Below are positions 51,301-61,400 of a stretch of DNA of 64,000 nucleotides, in pieces. The DNA is from Arenicola marina. Taxonomy: Eukaryota > Annelida > Polychaeta > Arenicolidae. Every line of letters starts with the position of its first letter. The first letter of the stretch is position 1. The stretch is taken from the NCBI GenBank assembly GCA_964019135.1, contig OZ025258.1:29196186-29260185 (forward strand). Direction: 5' to 3'. Both the position numbers and the translations under genes were made by a program. Under the pieces are notes generated by a model. It was not told the origin of the DNA. It saw nothing but the letters and a program-made list of their open reading frames with translations, and did no database searches.

Positions 51301-53292
51301 CTATATGTCTTACGGAAACCTGCCTGCGCTTCCAACAGGATACCGTATTCATCAGCCCAGTTATCCAGACGATTATTAATAACTCGTGTAAACAGCTTGC
51401 CCAGTGAGCTCAATAGTGTTATACCTCTGTAGTTGCTAGCCGTGTCAATATCGCCCTTCTTATATAGCGGTATAATTAAACCTTCCGACCAAACACTAGG
51501 GAAGCAAAAACCTTTCATCAAGAGATGATTAAAAAGTTTCGTTATGGGGATGACAAGTATATAAATTCCGTGTATAATAAACTCGTTGATAATCATGTCA
51601 CATCCTGGAGTCTTGTTGAGTTTTAATTGTGAGCCCGCGTTACGGATATCTTCATACACAAACTCAGTGCTAAGCTCTAAATATATTTCGTCAACATCGC
51701 CATCTACAAGGCTTGCTACTGACTCGTCAACGTCATTCACATCATAGTCCGGGGTATTTAAACCCTTAAAATATTCATAAAAGACGTGCGAAGAAATGTT
51801 ATTCTTACGCCGCGATTTCACTCCTTTTAATAACTTCCAATATGGTTTGGCGTTTCTATACCGTGCTTGAAGTAGGGCCAGTGTATCTTTCTTCTCTCGT
51901 TCCTACTTATGTGATCGGACTGCTTCCTTAAAGGCCTTTCTAGCTGCTATCATATCACATCTATCCTGATCAGATCCGCGCTTTCTGTATAAATTCAGAC
52001 ACCTCATGAAGCTGTTTCGCTTTTGTTCAACAGTCGCGCTGTAGCATGCTGGTCTAAGCTTTCGCATGCTGCTTGTCGTGCTTTTGGTTCCCGTCAGGAA
52101 AAGAGGTTTAGCAACATCGTTAATAACGTCAGTGAGATTGCGTATCTTATCCTCAATCGTTTCTGCGCTGTTACAGGAGCCAATGTCTGATACAATTTCT
52201 TCAATGGTGGCCAATTTATCATTAAGCGACGCCACGTATACATCTCTCTTCTCCTGTTTCCAAACAAATTTAGGGCTACATTTATTCACATGGTTCCTAG
52301 CAACAAATCTGGCATTTAACACACATGACAGCGCGTTATGATCTAACACTTCTTGCGCAATATCACACACTTTAAAGTTAAAGTTGCATGTCGAGCTCTT
52401 TCCCGCCAAAACTAATGAGGTCAAAATACATATAAGAATCAGTCCTTGAATCATTCAAGACTTCTTTTATCTATATTCCACCCATACCAGACTGCCAAAT
52501 AGTGTCTCTTAGCCTTGTCCGTGATTTACCATAAGTTTTCATTTTAGTGGTAAACGTCATCAGTTTGTGTGCTTCGCGATGCTTTGGTATAAGTAGCAGT
52601 GCCGCGACCGAGTTCTGTGGTGTCCCGGGATAGACACGTTTGCCACACCACAGCCGAAACGGCGATGTTTATCAGGTTTCTAAATTATAGAATGAAACAA
52701 TCGAGTTTTCTGCAAATTTTGATATAAATTTCACCTAGGCTTAGTTTTGGCGGGAAAGAACTCCACATGCAACTTTAACCAAATCTTTAAACAGGTGTGG
52801 TGAACATATAATATAATCGACGACACTGCTACCTCGGCTAGAGTGAAAAGTGTACTCACCAACCCCTTTATCTTCACCAATTCTTCCATTAACAATGCGA
52901 AGATGACAAGCTTTACACAACTCTAATAGCTTCGTGCCATTTGGCGGTATCACAATATGCTTTCCACTTTTGTAAAAATAGAATAAGCGAGACAAAATTT
53001 ATCTTTTACTGTTTATTTTGGTTAGCTTCGAGCTTCAAACCATAAAATTTGTGCATTTATCGCTTTTAGAAGCTACTGTACCTAAATACGATCCACCCTG
53101 AGCAGGCATAGACTGCAGGTCTACCGCGCCATTCCGGTTAGCTTTGTAATGGGCGTAGGAATAAAACCGATCTCCATCCTCGCAAATCTGTGCTCGCAAC
53201 GTTACTTCCTGCCATGGTCGGAGCGCCCCCATGCGGATGTGCAGCGCGTCATCCACCAAGCAAGGGTTCGGTGTAACATCGATCGACGCCAT
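45334..53292 (-). CDS. peroxisomal acyl-CoA thioesterase/BAAT-like gene, copy B (intact, 433 aa, 8 exons)
   Basis: Exons in gene order are 53082-53292, 49173-49439, 48474-48637, 48071-48184, 47258-47343, 46651-46744, 45779-45980 and 45334-45497. They total 1302 nt, all GT-AG and in frame. Residues 1-150 ([20 protein letters not shown] ...) form the acyl-CoA thioester hydrolase/BAAT N-terminal domain. [13 protein letters not shown] starts the alpha/beta-hydrolase. GVSKG gives nucleophile Ser237; Asp327 or Asp328 (GADD) and His361 (GHLVEPP) complete the expected triad. Serine, rather than the cysteine of BAAT, favours hydrolysis of acyl-CoA to free acid and CoA. The last residues, SKL, are a type 1 peroxisomal targeting signal. 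Length fits the family (about 420). Intron 1 carries a LINE and the intron between exons 4 and 5 a SINE. Confidence 0.92.
47543..47798 (-). mobile_element. tRNA-derived SINE with 16-bp target duplication (copy B intron)
   Basis: Flanked by identical CCTGAACCAGTGGTGA at 47527-47542 and 47799-47814; copy A has a single GTGAACCAGTGGTGA there (about 37199). On the minus strand it begins GGCCGGCCCGGTAGCTCAGT, with GGTTCGATAGTTCGAGCC as a B-box region. That is the layout of a tRNA-headed SINE. The insertion is therefore younger than the duplication. Confidence 0.93.
49655..52947 (-). mobile_element. 5'-truncated non-LTR retrotransposon (LINE), decayed
   Basis: It is inserted in intron 1 of copy B. 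The empty site in copy A reads TTAGGTATCGCAAC; here GGTAT stands on both sides of about 3.3 kb. In sense order it has a fragment of an APE-type endonuclease (52741-52947, with [17 protein letters not shown]), an inter-domain region (51903-52454), and reverse transcriptase (51249-51821) with [19 protein letters not shown] and AGFRK. After a break come [13 protein letters not shown] (50913-51104) and, in another frame, YADDAVLVC (50609-50926). A C-terminal Cys/His motif, CSECG ... HFVLVCRLH (49865-50380), follows. Frameshifts, including one at an A/T run near 50925, and stops show it is dead. The clade is not resolved. Confidence 0.92.
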
Positions 53293-53509
53293 GTGTCTGC
53301 AATGAAAGTTTTTAGTGTATTATTTGGACTACATGATACATAATTAATTAATTGTCACGTTGGGGAGACACACATATGTATACCTGTACACCGTGTCAAG
53401 GCGCGGATATAGGGTGGGCCGGGGTTGGTGGGGGGGGGGGGGGGTGATGACCCCAACACTCTGGGCCCACGCCTGGTTTCAATGCCAAGAGGTTTTAATA
53501 CATTGCTGG

Positions 53510-53700
53510 GTTTGAGGAGGTTCCGCGGTAAAGCACCCGCCCCCCCATTTCGCTCGGTTGGGGCGTTTTACTGTCAAAATCCGCTCGGAAGGGGGTTTAC
53601 CGCCCAAATCAGCTCGGTCGGGGCGTTTTATCGCCAAAATCCGCACCGTCGGGGCGTTTCCGCCAAATTCCGCTCGGAAGGGGTACTTTTTCGCTCTATG
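53510..53700. repeat. short tandem repeat, GCTCGGTCGGGGCGTTTTA type
   Basis: About five units of roughly 35 bp share CCGCTCGG.(A/C)GGGG(C/T)GTTT.ACCGCC/TGTCAAAAT. It is absent or reduced to one unit in copy A (about 42690-42740), so it expanded or contracted after duplication. Confidence 0.7.
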
Positions 53701-55361
53701 AACGCACATTTTCCGAGCCCTCCCCCCCCCCACCCCCACCCCGGTCGCAAGTTCTAAAATATCCGCTATATAGGGGTATCTTTTTCATCACGAATATCCG
53801 CTTTATATATAGGCATATATCAAGGCACCCGCGGAACCCCCCTTCAGTGGACCCGCTGTGGCAAGATAACCTGTCCGACGCGATAAAGTGTCCGGCTGAC
53901 GAGCGAATCCTTAAATGGCGCATTTGTTAGGTTTAGGGGGTTAGAACCTTTTCAAATTCCTGAATCCGCCCCTGTATAGGCCTATATAGGGGGGGGGGGG
54001 GAGGGGCCGGGGGGGGGGGGTATTTTCGTTCCTCGGGAATGGGCTTTTCTATTCACCGTGAACTGGGAATTAGGAAAACAATTCTTCGTGAACTGGGAAT
54101 GGGGTATTAACCGACCACCGTGATCAAGGATTTTCCTTAATCGTGAACGAGGAATTTTCATATTAAATAACCGTGAATCGGGAAATCGTCAATTTAGTAT
54201 CATGTAGCCGCCCTTCCATTGTAAGCGGGGAGTTCTTCTTTTAATTCATCGTGATCTGGGAATAAAGACATTTAGCCTATTCTCCGTGATTTGGGAACAT
54301 GACCCCCCTTGCCCCCGCCCTATATATGATCATATATATAGATATATATATATATATATCTTTCAGCCGTAAAAAGATTATGTTTGATATACCAATCAAG
54401 GCATCATCGTTGAAATTTGGAAAATCAATACATAGTACGTATGTATAACAGGCCAAGATATGGCTACCCATGCAGGGGTAGGGGGGGGGGGCCTCTGAAT
54501 CGCGTATCCCCAAGAATTAGGGAGAGCAATATCGATTCGCCATGATTAGGACATATTAAAGCTGGGCGCGAAAAAAACGCCTTAATGGTGATATCGCGAA
54601 TATCGAGGAATTCACAGACTGCTATAATGGATAGCGGCGGTAAATTGAGTTAAATAAGCAAAGGGTCTTCGCATTGAACCATTGAATTGTACGGATAACG
54701 ATCCCCAAAAATTACCAACGTCTGATCGCGAATCTCCAAGAATTCCTGGATGCCAATCGTGGAGATCGGAAAAGGTATCCCCCCCCCGGCCTCTACCCAT
54801 ATCCGTAAGATGGCTTATCCATATATGTACCTATTTCTATCCCGGAATATATATCCATTTGCATACCATGGCGAGGATTGGTCAGAATAGATTGGCAAGC
54901 AACAACGCTTCATGTAGAGGCCGGCATCCTCGCAGCGCCTCTTGCTCAAGCTAGCCGCCATTCGGAAACGAAATTATTACCCAAATGGCTTGCCGTACAA
55001 AAAGGCTTTCCTCAACGATCATGTGATCACACATCACTGTCATCAGTCGAGGCCATTGGCAGGCACAGTAAGCCTTCTGTGCCTGCATGTGGTCGAGGCG
55101 GTGCCTAAGTAGAACCGCATGTTCACTCTCTCGAACTGGCTACATCATCAGACAATTGAAGTGCTATGGAACGTGCAACAATACAAGCTAGCTTATTTTG
55201 CGGTGTTACCTGAAACCGTGAAACTAGGATCCAAGCACGCCCGTCATCCTCGATCGATAAGCCAATATATCCTACGCGTGATCAGTGCAGCTCAGCTTGT
55301 GAACTCTTATGAACCGAATTGCCCTACATGAACCCGACCCTGCTGACCTAGTTATATATAT

Positions 55362-55467
55362 ATGGGGCGCCAAGTGCACCCCCTTCATCCCCCCGACAAA
55401 AGTCATGTTGTCGAGACATACTGGACTTTTGTCTACGGAATGAGGGCGGTTACACTTGGCGCCCCAT
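55362..55467. mobile_element. hairpin MITE (copy B)
   Basis: The ends ATGGGGCGCCAAGTGCACC and GGTTACACTTGGCGCCCCAT are inverted. It is longer inside than the copy A version (44441-44529), which has lost about 17 bp. Confidence 0.8.
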
Positions 55468-55902
55468 AGATATAAGCTTGTCGTCCAAAGGCCACATTCG
55501 TGTGCTGAAGTGTGGCCTTATTCAAAGAGAAAGCAACCGCCACGTAATGAATATCAGTCGCGTGTGAACTTGGACCATGCAAAACAAACCCTTGTTGGGG
55601 CTGTTCCAGGTAATAACAAATAGGCTGGCACTTTGAAATAAACAAACCCAGGATCACGATGTCCCCGCAGCTTGACAAAAGCACCCCGCCCCCCACCTTG
55701 AGGATATTCTAAATTCGCGCCTGACAACTTATAGTCATTGTTGTTTTGGGAAAAATCGACACCCAACGTTAACATTGGCATGGGCGTGTCCAGTGGGGGT
55801 GTGGGGGGGGGGCACAGGGGGCAACAGGGGGCACGTGCCCCCTCTTTCAGAACCTAAAGTATACTATGTGCCCCCGCCCCCCCCACCACGGTCGTCAAAA
55901 AA

Positions 55903-56576
55903 TTAAAGGCAACCGCCAGCCTGGCCTCTAACACTGCTTTACCGATTCATATAATACCCAATTGTCTATCCTCCAAATTATAAAATTTTTCGTTCTATCT
56001 GTAGCTCACAATACAATTTAGAATTGACCACCAGGCACAATTTTACCGCCTACCCAGGCGGCAGCCCTGTTTGGAGGCGTGTCCGCGATTGACCAATCAG
56101 GAGGCGATACTCTAATTTATTCAAACCGGAAATTGCGCCTATTGTGTGAGCAAAACAAGAGCGCGTGATAATCGCTAATATAAATAGCTGCGATTCTAAC
56201 TCCAATCATGGCATTGTTGCGGAGTCAATCGTCGCAAGACGTATATCAATTTGTTTGGATGGTACTGTTCCATGAAACACTAAGATCTTGCGCTACTGCG
56301 AAGCTTAGAACTGCCGCTGTTCATCTGTAAATCGCGGCCCTAATCTCTCTCTCCGCGAGTTATAACGTAAGGCGGCGCCATATGAATAGTCACAATATGC
56401 GTCACTGCTCCCGGCAAAATGGGGCTCTACTTGACATTCCTGGGGGCGGGTTGCCTTAATTTTTTTCTCCTTATTACCAGTCGGTCGACACAAAGCGTTA
56501 ACACTCGCCAATTTAATTTTAAGAGGTAAACTTTCGGTGCAGATCGCGATTAAATTAGGTTGGACACCCTCTTTAA
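55903..56576 (-). mobile_element. TTAA-ended non-autonomous element, full-length copy (674 bp)
   Basis: Starts TTAAAGGCAACCGCCAGCC and ends GGTTGGACACCCTCTTTAA, with TTAA at both boundaries. It is the reverse complement of the 29208-29875 copy over its length. It is absent from the corresponding place in copy A (about 44735), so it arrived after the duplication or as part of a larger insertion of about 1.08 kb. Confidence 0.88.
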
Positions 56577-56909
56577 TAAACGTAGGGCTACATGTTTCGC
56601 ATAGAGTATACAAGCTAGACGTGACAGCGTAAAAACGGCTTATCCGGCGTCTAATTTGCAACCATAATTGCCAATCGTTGGTACACTATATGTTATTTGA
56701 ACCCGGTATGTATTAAATCTTTGGACGGATGTCACCTTACTACACAGTGTGTAAAACAAACTTTAAGTTCTACTAGACCGGTCGGCCGGCTGTGGTATCA
56801 CTAGACTTATCTCTTGATTTTCTCAGTCACTTGGAGTTTTTCTTTCCATGAATATAATTCGGTTTTAGCGCCTTTGGAGGTTTATCCTCTTTCACAAAGC
56901 GCCACATTT

Positions 56910-57109
56910 AGGGCCCCATAGGGGCTTTTTCGACACGGCGACACGGCGATTTTTTAAATTGACAACGCGACAATGGGGTTGTCTTAGAATCGACATGCGA
57001 CATAAGACTTAGCGACACGCGACATGGAACTTTTCTTAAAATCGACACGCGACATGGACCTTTTCTTAAAATCGACACGCGACATGGCTACCCCCGCCTC
57101 ATGGGCCCT
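56910..57109. mobile_element. 200-bp MITE with ACATTT target duplication
   Basis: ACATTT occurs at 56904-56909 and 57110-57115; copy A has one ACATTT at the same place. The ends AGGGCCCCAT and ATGGGCCCT are inverted. Inside are four or five drifted repeats of CGACACGCGACATGG, with CTTTTCTTAAAAT spacers. Confidence 0.88.
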
Positions 57110-58445
57110 ACATTTGTTCACACTGTGCGGGTAATCGGGATAGCAAACGATGCGAATAGGATGTCTGCACAGCGTGCCCTTTCAGTATTACATCATACGA
57201 CAGGGAAAACCCACACAACACATTAGCTCGCCTGACACTGACAGTCACTTATGAAACAGCCGCATTCTGGTTTATCCACTTAACCGCTCATACCAACTGT
57301 GATGCATGGTTATAATTCTGACATGCGCATTAAATTTAGTTGTTGTGCATCCAAGGACAGCTTTGGCCGATTTTTTGTGTGAAGCGAGTGAAAGAAAACA
57401 TCCACCAAAAGCGGCACACAGCTAGCATAGGCCGTTGATGCTATGGCATTGAAGTACAGCATAAGTATTCATGTCTCGTAGTGTCTCGATCAGATTCTGT
57501 AGTGACTGTACAGCTCTATAGCTGGAATAGGTCAGGCAGCTCGCTCACGCATCGTATTTTTAAATAAAATTAAAAGATTGGTCCTGCTGAAACAGTAGAT
57601 CTGATAGAGCTTAAACTGCAACGAAATAGTTACAAGACCGGCGGGTCCAGTGTCTCGGCATTAACACGCGACCGACCAGTCGAATGCTCGGCTCCGTCCG
57701 CCGGTCGAGCGTTAGTGTCGCACAGAGTGTACTACATGTACAAGCCTGGAGCTAGAGCACATATACTTTAGTCGATCGGGCTCACTGGCCCCCCAACCCC
57801 CTCCCCCTGTGCCCAAATATTTTTTTGCAACAGGTCAAAATAAAAGTTTAGGCAGAAAACGAAGTATGATCGTTGTGCAACCATTTGCTCCTTCCTTCCG
57901 CCCTCGTCGCCAAAGACTTTTAATTCCGTTACAAAGTGTATCTCGAGCGAAATTGAACCCTCAACATTTCACACGCATGCGGCCACTGCCAGCAGAGGAA
58001 GCTCGTTCCTCACATCACCTATGCCCCAGTTGACCTCAATGGTGCAGGGGTCGCGATTGATTTTCGACGGTTGTTTAGGTTGCACTTCGCATTTTATCGA
58101 AAAATGTGGACATTTCATTGTCGTATACGATCGCAAAGGAGGAGTTTAAGCGAAAACATATTTTAAGATAACACGAGATCAAAATTCAAAACGTTTCGCG
58201 CATTTGACCTCGAAAACTAAATGCTATAATTGGCGTACTTTATGCCAAATACTTCTTCGATTAGATACATTTTAAATTTTCGCGTAGAAATCTATGAAGG
58301 ATATAATGAACGAAGAAGTTAAGCGCTCGTGGACCTATCTAAGCGGAATGCCCTCTGCTGGGAGATCTGAGTTGTTCGTCGTTTTGCGTCGTTTTCGGTG
58401 TTTAGAATAAATTTAGTTTGACAACTTCCTGTGGCCGACATAAAT

Positions 58446-58460
58446 ATGAAAAATGGATGA
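58446..58460 (+). promoter_or_regulatory. four-codon upstream ORF overlapping the carboxypeptidase start
   Basis: ATGAAAAATGGATGA starts 7 bases before the main ATG in another frame and ends after it. If it is in the mRNA leader, it could lower initiation at 58453. Transcription start is not known. Confidence 0.4.
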
Positions 58461-61400
58461 AAGCGCTATTTGTTGGTTATTTTGCCTTATTATACTGTTC
58501 TGTCAACAGTATGCGTCATCAAAATCTTCTGCCGTTGTTGGTATAGACAAGGACCACTATATGCCGTATGACGAGTTGTCGTCAGCGCTCCAGAGCTTGG
58601 CGGACAGTTACCCTTCGCTGGCCCAAGTGTTTTCCATCGGCCAAAGCGCGGAGGGACGAGAATTATGGGTCCTGCAAATATCGGATAACGTGGAAGAGAC
58701 AGAGCCGGGGGAACCCATGGTGAAACTGATTGGAAATATTCACGGAAATGAACCATTGGGCAGGCAACTGCTTGTGTACTTTGCAGAGTACCTGCTGCAA
58801 AATTATGCGAGTAACAATACAGTGCAAGCTATCGTAGACTCAACCAGCTTGTTTATTATGCCAAGCATGAACCCAGATGGATTTGAAAAGGCAAATGAAG
58901 GCGACTGTGAGGACATTATTGGTAGAACAAATGCCAATAATGTAGATCTCAATAGAAACTTTCCTGACCAATTCAAGGAACTCAATGCAGAAATAGATAG
59001 TCAATATGACATGTATGATGGTGATCGTGATAGTACTACAGAATATCCTCAGTATTTAAATGGAGATGATGAGCCTTTCCAACCAGAAACAGAAGCTATG
59101 ATGAATTGGATTAAGAGTAATAATTTTATTCTATCTGCAAGTCTGCATGGTGGTAGTTTGGTAGCCAGCTATCCGTTTGATAGTGCACCATTATATCATT
59201 CCTCAAGGCCTAGCATTTCGCCAGATGATGATGTATTTCAACACCTTGCACATGTTTATTCTGATAATCACAAATCTATGCATGAAGGAAATGGTTGCAA
59301 AGACCAGAAATTTCCTGACGGAGTCACTAACGGCAATGAATGGTCTGAAATTATTGGTAAGTATTTTAAAAGTATTTTTTATATATATTTTATATATTTA
59401 GACAGTGGATATTTAGTTATGAAAGTATAGGCCAGGTTAAATATTAAAGTATTATAAAAGTTTAAAGCTAATGAGAATTTAAAATAACTGTTATGTTTAC
59501 TGTTACTTTTCCAATAGAGGAATCTTAGATTCAAATGGGATTTACAATGGTGATGGAAGTATGGTTTATCTGTGAGACTTTTAGTAATGCTAGTTTGTTC
59601 TTGTGACAGAGATTACTAAACATTTAGTCGATGTCATGAGAGACAGCTAATAATTGATAAGGAGTTTAGGATCTGGGATCTACAATTGGTACTGGTTTGC
59701 TTGTATTAATTCAGATGCCAAAAAAGGATTATCCCGGTATTATAAACTAGGATGCTGGGGTGCTTTGTGGTGGGTGTAGTTAGAAGAGAAACCAAGTCTT
59801 GTGTGGCTTGTAATGTGTTGTCTTCTGGAAATAATTCTGGATCCATTGATATACAGTTTTGAGGCCAAAGTCTGGTGCAGCTTCAAAGAGACAGTTTATA
59901 GTACACTATCATTTTGATGACAGCTGCAGCTGTCTAGCCTACATATTTTACAGACAGTTACATACATCAAGGTCTTATAATGATACACCTACCTACCAGA
60001 ATGACTTGTGATGCATACTTTAGGGTGATTTTTTTATTGGCTTGCTTTCATTTACAGGCTATAAGGCGATAAAATCAAAGTTATTTGACTTTCATTATTG
60101 TTATAGGTTTCCGGTAAGCTGGTGTCTATTATAGAACTGCTTGAGTAGATAAATTTTGTAATTTTATAAAATTTTAGAAAGTCTAAATTAGTCTGTTTTA
60201 TACATTTAGAAATTTATGCAAGTTAATTGGATCTTTTTATAGAGAACTCATATGCAAAATTTTTGTATTCCAAGGGGTTACTAAAGCAATATTGTTGTGT
60301 AGCAAAGATCTAAATGTAGTAAGACAGGCATATATGCTGTAATATTAAAAGCTGCATTTACATGTTTACAGATACATTTAAATAAAAATGTAAGCATTAT
60401 CAGTTACATAAACAGTAGACTTTTAATAGCTTTCACACACACTCCTTCTAAAATACATCAATCAATGAAGTAGTCTATCCATTCAGGTTTAATAAAATTA
60501 GAACAACAAGTAACACCTACACTTTAACTTCTTCTTGTACAATTGTTTAATTAAAGAATGCTAGTAAAATAAATTGTAATTTTTTCAAATGCTGTCTAAA
60601 TAAACATATTCAGCTTCCTTTATATATATACCCAGTATAACATATTTGTTTTAATGTGTTTATTTATTAGAGTTGTTTTTTTAGTTTAGCTTTGGTGTAT
60701 AATATTGTTAAAAGTTGTCGTTGTCTTATATAGTTGATGTTCCTGTATATTGAGTGTCTTGCAAATTTCCTTGTTTCCATTATGTTAGTACTAATATAAA
60801 CATGTAGATGTCTGGAAAAAAGTCTTGCACATATGCACATGTTCAAAGACAAGGTGTTCATTCAAGGGTAAAAACCACAAGAAATTTAGGTCAGGCCAAA
60901 TATCATTTACCAGTAGTAAAACCATGTTAGCATAATATCAATAGGCTAAATATTTATATAGTCCACAGGTTAATCTGTAGGTTGAAATTTAATGAATGTA
61001 TCTGAGTGTGTGAATGAATACTAAACTGTCTTATGGGACATGTTCTTCATTGTTACACCACATATTGTTGATGTACCAATGGTTGTTTTATATATCATAT
61101 AGATTGTTTTGCATGTGTTGAATTTAGATGTCAGTAGAACTGGTGAGAATGAGAAATAGTTGAGAATTGTTTATCAGTAATTCAGTTAATAAAAGCTGGT
61201 CATGATTTTCCTTATGAAGATTTATAACATAAGTTAAGAAAAAATTACCTGATTCGGAAGGATGAAATAAAAGTTTAAATTTTAATATTTCGATAACAAG
61301 AATATTTAAAAAGTATAAATTTTACTTTATCATGTTTTAATCCAGGACCATTCACATGAAATTCATTAACTTTTGATCACCATGTGCTTTCAGGAGGTAT

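Larger units (their letters stand above)
34837..57405. repeat. tandem duplication of a thioesterase gene unit of about 10 kb (34837-44893 and 44894-about 57405)
   Basis: The two halves align in order. Examples are 34837/44894 (GACATAGCTTAACAAC), the gene's last exon 35274/45334, first exon 42441/53082, upstream block 43560-44425/54520-55331, hairpin 44441/55362, and end segment 44740-44890/56840-57405. The second half is longer because of later insertions: a SINE, a LINE, a TTAA element and a 200-bp MITE. The first half has its own insertions at about 37667-39143 and 39724-40149. Coding exons differ by only a few per cent, so the event is recent. Confidence 0.93.
53293..58452. other. spacer between thioesterase copy B and the carboxypeptidase gene
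   Basis: The two genes point away from each other, so this holds both promoters. It contains the second copy of the duplicated upstream block, G/C-runs (53430, 53990-54020), degenerate CGTGAACTGGGAAT repeats (about 54040-54300), a hairpin MITE, a TTAA element and a 200-bp MITE. No gene is supported. The 86-codon frames at 53425-53757 are repeats of CGCTCGG(A/T)(A/C)GGGG and GGGGCGTTT. Confidence 0.6.

Noticed and set aside
53425..53757. 110-codon frame in the spacer of copy B
   Set aside because: Made of short GGGGCG-type tandem repeats; absent from copy A.
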